Below are positions 29,416 to 41,149 of a DNA stretch of 64,000 nt, one piece after another. The notes under the pieces are model-generated. The model made no database searches, had not been told where the DNA came from, and saw nothing but the letters and a program-made list of their open reading frames with translations. Source of the stretch: Hyphomonadaceae bacterium (GTDB lineage Bacteria > Pseudomonadota > Alphaproteobacteria > Caulobacterales > Aquidulcibacteraceae); assembly GCA_019753175.1 (NCBI GenBank), contig JAIELK010000001.1, positions 16,180 through 80,179 on the forward strand. Direction: 5' to 3'. How positions within the stretch are numbered: position 1 is the first letter of the stretch; each line of letters begins with the position of its first letter. The position numbers were made by a program, and so were the translations under genes.

Positions 29416-30815
29416 CTAGCTCCCCCTTCAAGCGCTTTGAGGGCGGCGACCACCAGGCTCATGCGCGAACTGTTCGACCCCTTGACCAACACCACGTCGC
29501 CCGCGCGCAACGAACCGGCGATGATTGGAATCAGGGATTCCGCGTTCTCCGCATAGCCGCCGCGACGCTCGGGCGGAAGCGCCTCCATCAGCGCCGCCAT
29601 GCGCGGACCCGCGGCGAACGCCAAATCAATCCCCGCCGTAGCCAACGGCTCGGCGAGGCCCGCATGGTACGCGCGTTCGTTCGCGCCTAGTTCCAACATA
29701 TCCCCAAGCGCAACGATCCGGCGCCCACCCGCGCCCGGCGTCCGCGCCGCCAGCGTAGCGAACGCCGCGGCCATCGAGGACGGGTTGGCGTTATAGGAAT
29801 CGTCGACGAGCACGAAATCGCCAAAGGGCGCTGCGACGATGATGGCCACGCCGCGGCCATCGAACGCGCGAAGATGCTCCAGCGCATGCGCCGCCGCTTC
29901 CACATCGGCGCCGACGCAATCGGCCGCCGCGAGCGCGGCCACCGAGTTGAGCGCCCAGTGCGCGCCTTCGACGCCAATCCGGTAGCGCAAAGACCGTCCC
30001 AGGACTTCCGCTTCAGCGGTCGAGCCGGTGGCGTCCATGTCAAACTTCAGAAGCCGCGCCTCGCAGCCGGCATCGCGACCGAAGCGAACGATCGTGGCGC
30101 CGTTGCGCTCGGCTGCGGCAAGCAAGCGATCGGCGTGCGGCGCTTCACTGGGGACGAGCGCAGCCCCGCCCGGTTCCAGCCCGGAATAAATGTCGCCCTT
30201 CTCGTCGGCGATGGCTTCGAGCGAGCCCAGGTTCTCGATGTGCGCCGGCGCGATCCAGGTGATCAGCGCGCAGTGCGGCCGCACCTGCTGTGTCAACGGC
30301 AAGATTTCGCCGCGATGGTTCATCCCCATTTCGAATACGCCAAAGGCGCTTTCGCGCGGCATGCGCGCCAAGGTCAGCGGCACACCCCAGTGGTTGTTGT
30401 AGCTCTTGACGGAGCGATGCGTTGCACCACTCGCCGCAAGACAGAGCGCCAGCGCTTCCTTGGTCGAAGTCTTGCCGACCGAGCCCGTGACGCCAACCCG
30501 TTTGGCGGGGCTGCGTTCGCGCGCGGCGGCGCCGAGCTTGCGCAAGCCTTCGAGCACGTCAGGCACGACAAGCGCCGGACCCAGGCCCTCCGCCTTGCTT
30601 TCATCGGAGATCAGCGCGGCGGCCGCGCCGCTCACGAAAGCCTGCGCTAGAAAATCGTGGCCGTCGCGCACATCCTTCAGCGCGACGAAGAGATCGCCCG
30701 GCTCAAGGCTGCGCGTATCGATCGAGACGCCCTGCACCGACCACCGATCGCCATTGACGAGGCGTCCGCCTGTCGCACGCACCGCTTCCGCAGCAGTCCA
30801 AAGCGGCCCCGTCAC
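29409..30815 (-). CDS. murF: UDP-MurNAc-tripeptide--D-Ala-D-Ala ligase MurF
   Basis: MurF adds D-Ala-D-Ala (made by ddlB) to complete the pentapeptide. The 468-residue protein shows [16 protein letters not shown], the ATP loop [14 protein letters not shown], the Mur motif [33 protein letters not shown] and the C-terminal [17 protein letters not shown]. The start is GTG at 30815. A 130-base gap with a palindromic repeat pair separates it from murE, which is unusual because murE and murF normally overlap or nearly touch. Confidence 0.95.
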   Translation of the reverse strand: MTGPLWTAAEAVRATGGRLVNGDRWSVQGVSIDTRSLEPGDLFVALKDVRDGHDFLAQAFVSGAAAALISDESKAEGLGPALVVPDVLEGLRKLGAAARERSPAKRVGVTGSVGKTSTKEALALCLAASGATHRSVKSYNNHWGVPLTLARMPRESAFGVFEMGMNHRGEILPLTQQVRPHCALITWIAPAHIENLGSLEAIADEKGDIYSGLEPGGAALVPSEAPHADRLLAAAERNGATIVRFGRDAGCEARLLKFDMDATGSTAEAEVLGRSLRYRIGVEGAHWALNSVAALAAADCVGADVEAAAHALEHLRAFDGRGVAIIVAAPFGDFVLVDDSYNANPSSMAAAFATLAARTPGAGGRRIVALGDMLELGANERAYHAGLAEPLATAGIDLAFAAGPRMAALMEALPPERRGGYAENAESLIPIIAGSLRAGDVVLVKGSNSSRMSLVVAALKALEGGARC

Positions 30816-30821
30816 TGTACG

Positions 30822-30932
30822 CCCTCGTCATTCCGGGGCTCGCGGAGCGAGAACCCGGAACCCAGTGGCAACCGTCGAACCCTGTGATCCCCTGGGTTCC
30901 GGATCGCGCTTAGTGCGTCCGGAATGACGAGG
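30822..30932. repeat. Inverted palindromic repeat pair between murE and murF
   Basis: The two units are 30822-30865 and 30889-30932. The left opens CCCTCGTCATTCCGG and closes CCCGGAACCCAG; the right opens CTGGGTTCCGG and closes CCGGAATGACGAGGG, so the pair is a nearly perfect long inverted repeat with a 23-base spacer. Each unit is itself a hairpin, with GCTCGCGGAGCGAG in the first. Core and layout match the elements in prmA and at murC. It fills almost the whole gap, 6 bases from the murF start and 14 from the murE stop. Confidence 0.9.
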
Positions 30933-30945
30933 GTGATAGAACCAA

Positions 30946-32391
30946 TCAAGTTTGAACCTCCAACGCCGCGCGCGCCACGTCTTGATCAGAGAATGGATGG
31001 ATCACGCCCTTGATGATCTGCCCGGTCTCGTGGCCCTTGCCCGCGATCATCAGCGCGTCGCCCGCTTTCAGCATCGACACGGCTTCGGCGATCGCCTGCG
31101 CGCGATCGCCGATCTCCACCGCGCTTGCGGCGCCCGCCATGATCTGTGCGCGTATAACGCCTGCGTCTTCGTTGCGCGGGTTGTCGTCAGTGACGATCAC
31201 GACGTCGGCGTGGCGCGCAGCAATCGCGCCCATCTTCGCGCGTTTACCGGCGTCGCGGTCGCCGCCGCACCCGAACACCACGATGATGCGCCCCGGCGCG
31301 TGCGGCCGCGCCGCGCGCAGCAACACGTCGAGGCCGTCGGGCGTGTGCGCGTAGTCGACGAAGACGTGGCCGCCGCTCTTGCTCTGGCCGACGTGCTCCA
31401 TGCGGCCTTTCACAGGCTTAAGTTTCGCCATGCCGGACCAAACCGCATTCGCCGCTTCGCCGAGCGCCAGCGCGAGCGCCGCCGCCATCACGGCATTGAT
31501 CGCCTGAAACTCGCCGATCAGCGGCAGCTCAACCTCATGCTCGGCGCCAGACCAACGCAAGCGCATCGATTGCGCATTCGGCCGCGGTTGAATCTCCACG
31601 ATTTTGAGGCCTTCAACGCCAGCGCGCCACCCCGCCGTCACGATCGGCAGCGCCGCCTTGCGCGCGCGCGCTTCAAACACCTCTGCCTCGCGCGAGTCCG
31701 CGTTGATCACAGCCACGCCCGCTGGCTTCACGATCTCCCAGATCCGCTGCTTGGCCTCGCGATAAGCCTCCATGGTTCTGTGATAGTCGAGATGATCCTG
31801 CGTCAGATTGGTGAAGCCGCCGGCGTCGAGCGGAACGAAGTCGACGCGATGCTGCGCCAGCCCATGGCTCGAGACTTCCATCGCGACATGCGTAACGCCG
31901 TCGTCAGCCAGCATTTGCAGCGTCTGATGAATTTGCACGGGATCGGCGGTGGTGTGGCCGAGATCGCGCACATTCCCATCCCAGATTGCGCCGAGCGTGC
32001 CCATGCTGGCGGCGCGCTTGCCCGCGCCGGTCCAGATCTGGCGAAGGAAGTCGACGGTCGAGCTCTTGCCGTTGGTGCCGGTGACTCCGACGATGACGCC
32101 CGGCCGGCGCGGATAGAACAACGATGCGGCGCGCGCGATGTCGACGCGCGGATTTGCGCTCACGACATGGGCGAGGCCGGGATCGGCGTGCAGATCGCCG
32201 CCAGAGAGCACCGCGACGGCGCCGTTGGCCTTTGCCTGCGCAATGAAGTCGCGCCCATGTGCGGCGGTGCCTTGCAACGCGGCAAACAAGAAACCCGGGC
32301 GCACGGCGCGCGAGTCCGCGGTCAAACCGGCAATCTCAAGCTGAGCGGCGTCCGCCGGGACGCCGGTGGGAAACAAGTCGCCGAGCTTCAT
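30946..32391 (-). CDS. murE: UDP-MurNAc-L-Ala-D-Glu--2,6-diaminopimelate ligase MurE
   Basis: MurE adds the third residue of the stem peptide. The 481-residue protein has DSRAVRPGFLFAALQG, the ATP loop GVTGTNGKSSTVDFLRQI, TTADPVQIHQTL, EVSSHGLAQHRV and NLTQDHLDYHRTME. The C-terminal part carries VDYAHTPDGLDVLLRA and the DNPRNED motif whose Arg recognises meso-diaminopimelate, so the wall is of the DAP type. It lies 9 bases after ftsI. Confidence 0.96.
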   Translation of the reverse strand: MKLGDLFPTGVPADAAQLEIAGLTADSRAVRPGFLFAALQGTAAHGRDFIAQAKANGAVAVLSGGDLHADPGLAHVVSANPRVDIARAASLFYPRRPGVIVGVTGTNGKSSTVDFLRQIWTGAGKRAASMGTLGAIWDGNVRDLGHTTADPVQIHQTLQMLADDGVTHVAMEVSSHGLAQHRVDFVPLDAGGFTNLTQDHLDYHRTMEAYREAKQRIWEIVKPAGVAVINADSREAEVFEARARKAALPIVTAGWRAGVEGLKIVEIQPRPNAQSMRLRWSGAEHEVELPLIGEFQAINAVMAAALALALGEAANAVWSGMAKLKPVKGRMEHVGQSKSGGHVFVDYAHTPDGLDVLLRAARPHAPGRIIVVFGCGGDRDAGKRAKMGAIAARHADVVIVTDDNPRNEDAGVIRAQIMAGAASAVEIGDRAQAIAEAVSMLKAGDALMIAGKGHETGQIIKGVIHPFSDQDVARAALEVQT

Positions 32392-32400
32392 GTTCTCCCT

Positions 32401-34017
32401 CTAGCGCCGGGCCGCCGCCGGCTCCACCGCCAGGCCCAGCATCGGCGCGATCCGGCGCAGCACACGGCCAGCAACCGGCGCGGCCACGACGCCGCCCCGA
32501 TCACCCGCCCGGGTGTCGTCCAACGCGACCACAATCACGTAGCGCGGATCGTTGGCCGGGAACACCCCCGCGAACGAGGAGAAGTTGCGCTGTTCGTCAT
32601 AGCTGGCGTCGTCCGCCAGCTTCTCCGCCGTCCCGGTTTTGCCGGCGACCGCAAGACCGGGCACGTCCGCCGCGCGGCCCGTCCCCTGTGTCACCACGGC
32701 GCGCATGTAACTCAACACCTGACGCGCCACAGGTTCGGAAAACACCGGCGTTCGTTCGACCGCACTGGCGTCGCGCAGCTGCAGCGTGGGCGTGACCCGC
32801 GCGCCGCCATTGACGAAAACGGTGTAGGCGCCGGCCAGCGACGCCGGTGTGGCCGCAAGCCCGTAACCGATGCCAAGACCGGCGACATCGCGCTCGCCAC
32901 GAACCGGCGGCGCGAGCGGGGCTTGATCGCGCCCGAGCTCCAAGCCTGACGCTTGCGTCAGACCAAGGCGCTCCAAGTAAGCGCGCTGTCGCTCCGAACC
33001 CAGGCGCAGCGCCAACCGCGCTGCGCCAATGTTCGACGACCGTGTCAGCAGCTCGCGGAGCCCGACCAGGCCGACGATCCGCTCCTGATCTTCGATGCGG
33101 GTGTCGCCCAGCAGGAGCGGCTGACTGAGATCGAAAACCTCCGCCGGCCGCGCTCGTCCCTCCTCCAACGCCATCGCCACGGTGAACGGCTTCAGCGTGG
33201 AGCCGAGTTCGTGCACGTCGCCGGCAACCCGGTCCCGCCGCGCCGCGTCCGGCGCCTGCCCGGCGAGGTTGGGATCGAAGGCCGGCCATGACGCGAGCGC
33301 CAATGTCTCGCCGCTGCGGCCGTCGAGAATGATCGCCGCGGCGCCGGATGCGTTCGCCGCCCGCGCCGCGGCGTCCAGTTCGGCCTCCAAAGCGTACTGC
33401 ACCCGCACGTCGAGGGAGAGCCGCAGCGTGCGGCCTTCCCGGCCGGCGCTCCTGATTTCTTCGTCGAGCCCGCGCTCGACGCCGGCCAGCGGATTCAAGT
33501 CGATGTCCGTGAACCCGAGCGCGTGCGCGGCCAGCGCGCCTTGCGGATAGCTACGCCGATGCTCGGCGACGGAGCCCACGCCAACAAGCGTCAGCGCCTG
33601 CGCCCGCGCGCGCTGTTCCTCGTCGAGCCCGCGCTGCAGGTACACAAGCCGTCGCGAGCGATCGCTCAAGCGGCGCACGAGCGTCGTTCGATCAAGCGTA
33701 GGAAACGCCGCGATGAGGCGATCTGCGGTCTGTTCGGGATTGGCGACCCGATGCGGCTCCGCCGTCAGGGCGTAGGCGCGCACGGTCGTCGCCAACAGCA
33801 CGCCGTGACGGTCGACGATGTCGCCACGCGGCAAGCCATGCAGCTGCGCGGCGCGTGGGCCAGCGAGTGGATCGCCAGAGAACGCAAGCTGGACAGCGCG
33901 CCCCGCCAACAACAGCAACAACGCGAACACCGCAAGCGCCAGCAACCGGATACGGTCGCGCGCCGGCGCCGGCGTCTCGACGTCGAAGCGCGCCACGTCC
34001 GCGCTGAACACGGTCAC
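32401..34017 (-). CDS. ftsI: Peptidoglycan D,D-transpeptidase FtsI (PBP3)
   Basis: FtsI crosslinks septal peptidoglycan. The 538-residue class B penicillin-binding protein has a short cytoplasmic N-terminus, one membrane anchor (LLALAVFALLLLLAGRAVQLAF), the dimerisation domain with RGDIVDRHGVLLA, and the transpeptidase domain with the three active-site motifs STLK (in ELGSTLKPFTVA), SSN (in LTRSSNIGAARLA) and KTGT (in VAGKTGTAEKLAD). ATG at 34017 overlaps the ftsL stop by 4 bases. Confidence 0.95.
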   Translation of the reverse strand: MTVFSADVARFDVETPAPARDRIRLLALAVFALLLLLAGRAVQLAFSGDPLAGPRAAQLHGLPRGDIVDRHGVLLATTVRAYALTAEPHRVANPEQTADRLIAAFPTLDRTTLVRRLSDRSRRLVYLQRGLDEEQRARAQALTLVGVGSVAEHRRSYPQGALAAHALGFTDIDLNPLAGVERGLDEEIRSAGREGRTLRLSLDVRVQYALEAELDAAARAANASGAAAIILDGRSGETLALASWPAFDPNLAGQAPDAARRDRVAGDVHELGSTLKPFTVAMALEEGRARPAEVFDLSQPLLLGDTRIEDQERIVGLVGLRELLTRSSNIGAARLALRLGSERQRAYLERLGLTQASGLELGRDQAPLAPPVRGERDVAGLGIGYGLAATPASLAGAYTVFVNGGARVTPTLQLRDASAVERTPVFSEPVARQVLSYMRAVVTQGTGRAADVPGLAVAGKTGTAEKLADDASYDEQRNFSSFAGVFPANDPRYVIVVALDDTRAGDRGGVVAAPVAGRVLRRIAPMLGLAVEPAAARR

Positions 34018-34328
34018 GGCGCTGCTCCGGCCTCTGGGAGATGATCGTCGATGGCGCTCTGCGGCAGCGCCGCACTCTCCTGACCGACCACTAACCCAAG
34101 ACGCTCTTCGGCAAGCTGTTCGATGCGTCCAGGGCTCTCCAGCGTTGCGATCTCGGATCGGAGTTCGCGCAAGCGCGCTTCGCGTTCGGCAATCTCAAGG
34201 TTGAGCGCGCGCACGCGCGTCTCGGCGCGCGCCGCATCGCTCTTGGCTCGGTAGAGGCCAACCGCGAGCAACGCCACAACAATGACGGCGGCGGCTTGAA
34301 GCAAACGGATCAATCGAGTTTTCGCCAT
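34014..34328 (-). CDS. ftsL: Cell division protein FtsL
   Basis: A 104-residue bitopic protein: basic N-terminus (MAKTRLIRLLQ), one transmembrane helix (AAAVIVVALLAVGLYRA) and a periplasmic coiled coil (AARAETRVRALNLEIAEREARLRELRSEIATLESPGRI) ending in RIEQLAEERLGL, the usual FtsL ending. It bridges FtsQ/FtsB and FtsW/FtsI. It overlaps the end of rsmH by 19 bases and the start of ftsI by 4. Confidence 0.92.
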   Translation of the reverse strand: MAKTRLIRLLQAAAVIVVALLAVGLYRAKSDAARAETRVRALNLEIAEREARLRELRSEIATLESPGRIEQLAEERLGLVVGQESAALPQSAIDDHLPEAGAAP

Positions 34329-35290
34329 TCAGCCTCCGCTTTCGGCGCCAAGCCCGGCGGTTCGAGGTCGCCCCACGCCGGCGCGTCTGTCCGCACAGCC
34401 CAGCGCAGACTGGCGGAGCGCGCCCGCGGGTTGGCCGCCACCTCCTCATCCGACGGCGCCGTCGCGCGCCTTCGGTCCAGCCGGAAGCTTGGCGCGCGCT
34501 CCGGCGCAACATCGGGCGCATGGCGCGACCCGCGTCCGCGCGCATCGGCGCGCTCGGTCAGGAACAGCTTGACCATACGGTCCTCAAGCGAGTGAAAGGA
34601 GACGACAACCAAACGGCCGCCCGGCTTCAGCTTCGCTTCGGCGGCGGACAGGCCGCGTGCGATTTCGCCAAGCTCGTCGTTCACCAGCATGCGCAGGGCC
34701 TGAAACGTCTTTGTCGCGGGGTGGGTGCGCGCGCCCTTGCGCCCGCCCACCGCGTCCTCGACGATTTTCGCAAAGGCGAGCGTGCGCGTGATCGGCTTTG
34801 CTGCCCGCGCCTGCACGATGGCGCGCGCGATGCGACGGCTGTCGTCGTCTTCGCCGTAGCGATAGATGAGTTCGGCGAGCGCGGGCTCGCTTAGGCGATT
34901 GACCGCGTCGGCGGCGCTCAAACCTTGCTTCTCCATCCGCATGTCGAGCGCCGCGTCCGCTTGAAACGAAAAGCCTCGTTCTGCCTGGTCGAGCTGAAAC
35001 GAGGAGACGCCGAGATCGAACACGACGCCCGTTAATTGCTCGTTTACGAACGCGCCGATTTCACCGAATCGCGCAGCAATAAGCGTCAAGCGGTCAGGGA
35101 ACTGCGCTTCCAGCGCCGCACCGCGCGCGATCGCGTCTGGATCACGGTCGAAGGCGATCACGCGTGCGCCGGCCTCGAGCATCGCGCGGGTGTAGCCGCC
35201 GCCGCCGAACGTGGCGTCGACAATGAGCGCGCCGGGCTCGATCGAGAGCGCCTCGAGCGCTTCACGCAGCAGGACGGGGGCGTGGGTCAT
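34310..35290 (-). CDS. rsmH: 16S rRNA (cytosine(1402)-N(4))-methyltransferase RsmH
   Basis: RsmH methylates C1402 of 16S rRNA in the P-site. The 326-residue form from ATG 35290 opens MTHAPVLLREALEAL and has the SAM motif DATFGGGGYTRAML, the FDLGVSSFQLDQAERGFSF block, DMRM, and PATKTFQALRMLVNDEL followed by VVSFHSLEDRMVK. Nine further open codons upstream are not conserved. It is the first gene of the dcw cluster here; mraZ, its common upstream partner, is missing and nusG lies 169 bases upstream on the same strand. Confidence 0.95.
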   Translation of the reverse strand: MTHAPVLLREALEALSIEPGALIVDATFGGGGYTRAMLEAGARVIAFDRDPDAIARGAALEAQFPDRLTLIAARFGEIGAFVNEQLTGVVFDLGVSSFQLDQAERGFSFQADAALDMRMEKQGLSAADAVNRLSEPALAELIYRYGEDDDSRRIARAIVQARAAKPITRTLAFAKIVEDAVGGRKGARTHPATKTFQALRMLVNDELGEIARGLSAAEAKLKPGGRLVVVSFHSLEDRMVKLFLTERADARGRGSRHAPDVAPERAPSFRLDRRRATAPSDEEVAANPRARSASLRWAVRTDAPAWGDLEPPGLAPKAEAEWRKLD

Positions 35291-35459
35291 CGCTGAACAA
35301 CCCCTAATCGTTGGCAATGAAGCGAAGGGCCGCCAGCGAAGGCGGCTCGGGTCCGTATCAATGGGCAGTGCCGATACAGGCTCACACGGGCCAGCTTAGA
35401 GCGAGTCCGCCCCGCGCGCGCTGGCGAGATGCTCCTCCGACAGTTCCGCGAAAGCGGAC

Positions 35460-36038
35460 CTACCGAAGCTTCTCTACTTGCCCGTATTCGAGGTCGACCG
35501 GGGTTTCGCGGCCGAAGATCATGACCGCGACCTTGAGACGCCCGCGCTCTTCATCCACTTCCGAAACCAAGCCTTCGAAGCTTTGGAACGGCCCGTCCGA
35601 CACGCGAACCTTCTCGCCCACTTCGTAGTGGATGAGTTGGCGCGGTTTGGCGCTCGCCTGTTCGGCGACGCGACCCAAGATGCGTTCGACCTCGCGATCG
35701 CTGACCGGCTGCGGCTTGTTCTGCGTGCCCAGAAAACCTGTCACCTTCGGCGTATTCTTGACCAAGTGGTAGGCTTGGTCGGTCATTTCCATCTTGACCA
35801 GCACATAGCCTGGGAAGTGGCGATGCTGGCGCACCTTCTTGGCGCCGCGAACCACCTCGGTGACTTCCTCGGTCGGCACCTGGATGTCTTCGAACTGCTC
35901 TTCGAGGCCCTGACGCTGCGCCTGCTCGCGAATCGCCTCAGCGACCTTGCCCTCGAAGTTCGAATAGGCATGGACGATGTACCAGCGCGCCTTGCCGGAA
36001 TAACGCGGCTTTGCCTCGACGGTTTCTGCTTCAACCAT
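35460..36038 (-). CDS. nusG: Transcription termination/antitermination protein NusG
   Basis: NusG binds RNA polymerase, slows or speeds pausing and couples to Rho and the ribosome. The 192-residue form from ATG 36038 has the NGN domain (ARWYIVHAYSNFEGKVAEAI, HFPGYVLVKMEM, VTGFLGTQNKPQPVSDREV) and the KOW domain (YEVGEKVRVSDGPFQSFEGLVSEVDEERGRLKVAVMIFGR). A TTG three codons upstream overlaps the secE stop, but ATG is favoured. In most bacteria rplK-rplA follows; here the dcw cluster follows. Confidence 0.95.
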   Translation of the reverse strand: MVEAETVEAKPRYSGKARWYIVHAYSNFEGKVAEAIREQAQRQGLEEQFEDIQVPTEEVTEVVRGAKKVRQHRHFPGYVLVKMEMTDQAYHLVKNTPKVTGFLGTQNKPQPVSDREVERILGRVAEQASAKPRQLIHYEVGEKVRVSDGPFQSFEGLVSEVDEERGRLKVAVMIFGRETPVDLEYGQVEKLR

Positions 36039-36043
36039 GGCGA

Positions 36044-36283
36044 TCAACCAAACAGACCCAAAAGGAAACTCATGGTGTTACGCAGGATGAGGTCGACAAG
36101 GAAGAAGAACACCCCGGCCAACAGCGCCATGATCAGCACCATGATGGTCGAGACCGTGACTTCCTGGCGCGTGGCCCATGTGACCTTGCGCCCTTCGGCG
36201 CGGACCTCGCCGAAGAAGCGGAACAGTCCGCCTTTGCGCCGCGGCTCGGCTTCCTGTTCTTGATCGGCGGTATCCATCGACAT
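36044..36283 (-). CDS. secE: Preprotein translocase subunit SecE
   Basis: A 79-residue, single-span SecE of the short type. The conserved amphipathic helix FRFFGEVRAEGRKVTWATRQEV precedes the transmembrane helix (VSTIMVLIMALLAGVFFFLVDLIL). SecE clamps SecY in the inner-membrane translocon. It lies 5 bases before nusG and 68 bases after tRNA-Trp, the classical tRNA-Trp-secE-nusG order. ATG at 36277 is an alternative start. Confidence 0.94.
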   Translation of the reverse strand: MSMDTADQEQEAEPRRKGGLFRFFGEVRAEGRKVTWATRQEVTVSTIMVLIMALLAGVFFFLVDLILRNTMSFLLGLFG

Positions 36284-36351
36284 CCGGCTTCCGACTTCCC
36301 TCTGAACTGCGCATCACATCGGACCGCCTCGCGCTTTACGCAAGACGGGCC

Positions 36352-36427
36352 TGGCAGGAGTGGAGGGACTCGAACCCCCGACCCTCGGTTTTGGAGACCG
36401 ATGCTCTACCAGCTGAGCTACACTCCT
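36352..36427 (-). tRNA. tRNA-Trp (anticodon CCA)
   Basis: On the minus strand the sequence folds as a full cloverleaf of 76 bases, including an encoded CCA end. The acceptor stem is AGGAGTG/CACTCCT, the D arm AGCTCAGCTGGTAGAGC, the anticodon arm CGGTCTCCAAAACCG with anticodon CCA, and the T arm GGGTTCGAGTCCC (T-psi-C loop TTCGAGT). The discriminator base is G, as expected for tryptophan. It stands directly upstream of secE. Confidence 0.97.
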
Positions 36428-36566
36428 AGTCCCGGCCACACGCTTCCCCTTCGCGTTGCAAATTCTGCTTGCGGAGCAAAGGGAAGGCGGCCGCGAGCGC
36501 GCTGGTGGCGCCGCGGGCCGGCAAGGGGGCGCTTATGCCCGATGGCACAAGCGCCTGCAAGGGCGG

Positions 36567-36956
36567 TCAGTCGCCGTCGTAGAGCACTTCCCAGGCGTGC
36601 CCGTCCGGGTCGGTGAAATAGCCCGCGTACATGCCGTCATCCTCTTCGGCGGCGGTGACGGAAGCGCCGGCGGCCTTGGCCTTGGAAAGCACTTGGTCGA
36701 CCTCGCCCCGGGTCTCGACGAAATATGACAGCATGGCCGAGAGGCTGCCTTTGGCAGCGACCCCCTTGCCGACGCCCTCCGCGTACTCGCCAAAATCTTC
36801 GCGGTTCAGCAGCACCAGATAGATGCCGTCGAGATCCAGCGCCGCGTGGTCCTCATCGCCCTCCTCGACCGTCAAGCCAAGGCCGTCGCGATAGAACTTC
36901 AGCGACTTCTGCAAATCGTCGACGGGAATGGTGACGCAAGAAATCGCTGCCGGCAT
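36567..36956 (-). CDS. VOC-family (glyoxalase/bleomycin-resistance fold) protein
   Basis: 129 residues with two beta-alpha-beta-beta-beta modules: PAAISCVTIPVDDLQKSLKFYRDGLGLTVEEGD and a second ending MYAGYFTDPDGHAWEVLYDGD. Metal-ligand candidates are the Glu of WEVLYD and residues in the first strand, but the usual His of the first module is replaced (ISCVTI), so catalysis is uncertain. GGAGG lies five bases before ATG 36956. It lies alone between tRNA-Trp and the barrel gene. Such proteins range from dioxygenases to drug-binding proteins; the substrate is unknown. Confidence 0.82.
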   Translation of the reverse strand: MPAAISCVTIPVDDLQKSLKFYRDGLGLTVEEGDEDHAALDLDGIYLVLLNREDFGEYAEGVGKGVAAKGSLSAMLSYFVETRGEVDQVLSKAKAAGASVTAAEEDDGMYAGYFTDPDGHAWEVLYDGD

Positions 36957-37211
36957 CGGATCCTCCAAAATCGCTGATAATCAGCCACGCCCTTGGATGA
37001 TTGGATTCTCAAGCCGGCAAAACCAAAAACGGTTAAAGGCGCTGTAATATTTAGGGAAACTTGGCGCCTTTGCGACTGACCCCGTGGGTTTTGCGCAACG
37101 CCAGATGCGCACCGGCGCCTCGTTTCGGCGCCGGCGCTTTCAAGGCTGGTGTAAGCTCGCTAAGTACCCGCGCAGGCGGGTTTGAAACTGCCCAAACAGG
37201 GGAAAGCACTC

Positions 37212-37967
37212 ATGAACAAACTCATCGCGTCGGCTGCCGCTCTGCTGGCGCTCGCCGCGCCTGGCATGGCCGCAGCCCAAACGGGCTACGTGGGCCTCTC
37301 TTACTCCAGCAACGACGACAGCGAAATCAACACCACCGCGCTGAGCGGCGCGGTTGCGCTGGGATCTAGTTTCCAGCTCGACGGCACCTATGCCAACGCT
37401 GAAGCTGACGGCGGCGGCGAGGCTGATTTCTGGAACCTCGGAGGCCACCTGTTCAACCGCAGCGGCAACATGCTCTGGGGCGGCTACCTCGGATACTCGA
37501 CGCTGGATTTCGCTGGAGATTCCCTCGACGAGTGGACCATCGCCGGTCAGATGCAGTACTACGCTGACCGCACGACATTCAGCGGCGACCTGAGCTATTC
37601 TCAGGCCGAATTCTTGGTTGACTTGGATGTGTGGGGCCTGGACGGGGAAATCCGTCACTTCGCGACCGACAACTTCTCGATCCAAGGCAACCTTGGCTAC
37701 TTCGACGCATCGGCTGACGGGGGCGCCAGCGTCGATGGCTTGCGCTACGGCATCGGCGCCGAGTGGCAGCTCAGTGGTGCTCCCTTCAGCATCTACGGCG
37801 GCTGGCAGCAGATCGATGTTGAAGATGAAGACGCCTCCTCGCTCGGCGTCGGCGTTCGCTGGAACTTTGGCGGTACCTTGTTCGAGCGGAACCGTTCGGG
37901 CGCTGGATTGAACCGTCCGGTCGGCTTCAACGAGAGCCTTTTGCTCGGCGGCGCGACGCCACGCTGA
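37212..37967 (+). CDS. Outer-membrane beta-barrel protein (porin-like), unknown specificity
   Basis: 251 residues with a signal peptide (MNKLIASAAALLALAAPGMAAAQ) and a mature part made of alternating beta-strands with aromatic girdles (TGYVGLSYSS, GGHLFNRSGNMLWGGYLGYS, WTIAGQMQYYAD, IRHFATDNFSIQGNLGYFD, GIGAEWQLSGAPFSIYGGWQQ, LGVGVRWNFGG). About 12 strands can be counted. There is no terminal Phe, because a 30-residue tail follows the last strand. GGGGAAAG precedes the start. It sits between fusA and the VOC gene on the opposite strand, where tuf would be expected, and is followed by a strong terminator. Confidence 0.78.
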   Translation: MNKLIASAAALLALAAPGMAAAQTGYVGLSYSSNDDSEINTTALSGAVALGSSFQLDGTYANAEADGGGEADFWNLGGHLFNRSGNMLWGGYLGYSTLDFAGDSLDEWTIAGQMQYYADRTTFSGDLSYSQAEFLVDLDVWGLDGEIRHFATDNFSIQGNLGYFDASADGGASVDGLRYGIGAEWQLSGAPFSIYGGWQQIDVEDEDASSLGVGVRWNFGGTLFERNRSGAGLNRPVGFNESLLLGGATPR

Positions 37968-37990
37968 TCGCAGAGCAATGGCGAAAAGAG

Positions 37991-38020
37991 AAACGCCCCG
38001 GCTTCGGCCGGGGCGTTTTT
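37991..38020 (+). terminator. Rho-independent terminator of the beta-barrel gene
   Basis: The stem AACGCCCCGGC pairs with GCCGGGGCGTT around a TTCG tetraloop and is followed by a T run (GCGTTTTTC). It begins 24 bases after the stop codon at 37967. The strong GC stem, tetraloop and T tract are a textbook intrinsic terminator. Confidence 0.92.
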
Positions 38021-38040
38021 CTTCGCCGACACCGCAACAG

Positions 38041-38067
38041 AAAGGGCCGCTCTCATGAGCGGCCCTT
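38041..38067 (-). terminator. Probable terminator of fusA
   Basis: Read on the minus strand, AAGGGCCGCT pairs with AGCGGCCCTT around CATGAG, followed by TTCTGTT. It lies 60 bases downstream of the fusA stop. The T tract is weak, so it may work as a bidirectional hairpin together with the neighbouring plus-strand terminator. Confidence 0.7.
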
Positions 38068-38126
38068 GGTGTTTCGTCGCATTGGATCCACGTCGGTCAG
38101 CTCAGTGAGCACCCCGCGCGCTAACC

Positions 38127-40208
<2,082 letters not shown>

Positions 40209-40294
40209 GACAATTCTGTCCGTATGCTAAGGACACCGGCGTCTTGCGAGCCGGTGGTTAGGCCGGCTTTGAGAGCGCCGGCGATCCGTTTGGA

Positions 40295-40777
<483 letters not shown>

Positions 40778-41149
40778 TTACTTCGGTCGTTTGGCGCCAT
40801 AGAGCGAGCGGCGCTTCTTGCGGTCCTTGACCCCTTGGGTGTCGAGCACGCCACGCAGGATGTGGTAGCGCACACCCGGCAAATCCTTCACCCGGCCGCC
40901 GCGGATCAGCACCACCGAGTGCTCCTGCAGGTTGTGGCCTTCGCCCGGGATGTAGCACACCGCCTCGATGCCGGTGGTCAGGCGCACCTTGGCCACTTTC
41001 CGCAGCGCCGAGTTCGGCTTCTTCGGGGTGGTCGTATAGACCCGTGTGCACACGCCGCGCCGCTGCGGGCACGCCTTCAGGGCCGGAGACTTGTTGCGCG
41101 CCGGATTGGGTGACCGCGGCTTGCGGATCAGCTGGTTGATCGTCGGCAT
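40778..41149 (-). CDS. rpsL: 30S ribosomal protein S12
   Basis: S12 sits at the decoding centre. The 123-residue protein opens [12 protein letters not shown] and has [30 protein letters not shown] and the streptomycin-site loops TPKKPNSA and [12 protein letters not shown]. Lys at the classical position 43 is present, so streptomycin sensitivity at this site is expected. It is the first gene of the str operon in this window; rpoC is not found upstream. Confidence 0.97.
   Translation of the reverse strand: MPTINQLIRKPRSPNPARNKSPALKACPQRRGVCTRVYTTTPKKPNSALRKVAKVRLTTGIEAVCYIPGEGHNLQEHSVVLIRGGRVKDLPGVRYHILRGVLDTQGVKDRKKRRSLYGAKRPK

Noticed and set aside
30952..32949. 665-codon open frame on the plus strand
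   Set aside because: It lies antisense to murE and ftsI, both certain genes. Its product is Arg/His/Asp-rich with no domain, which is typical of the reverse frame of high-GC coding sequence.
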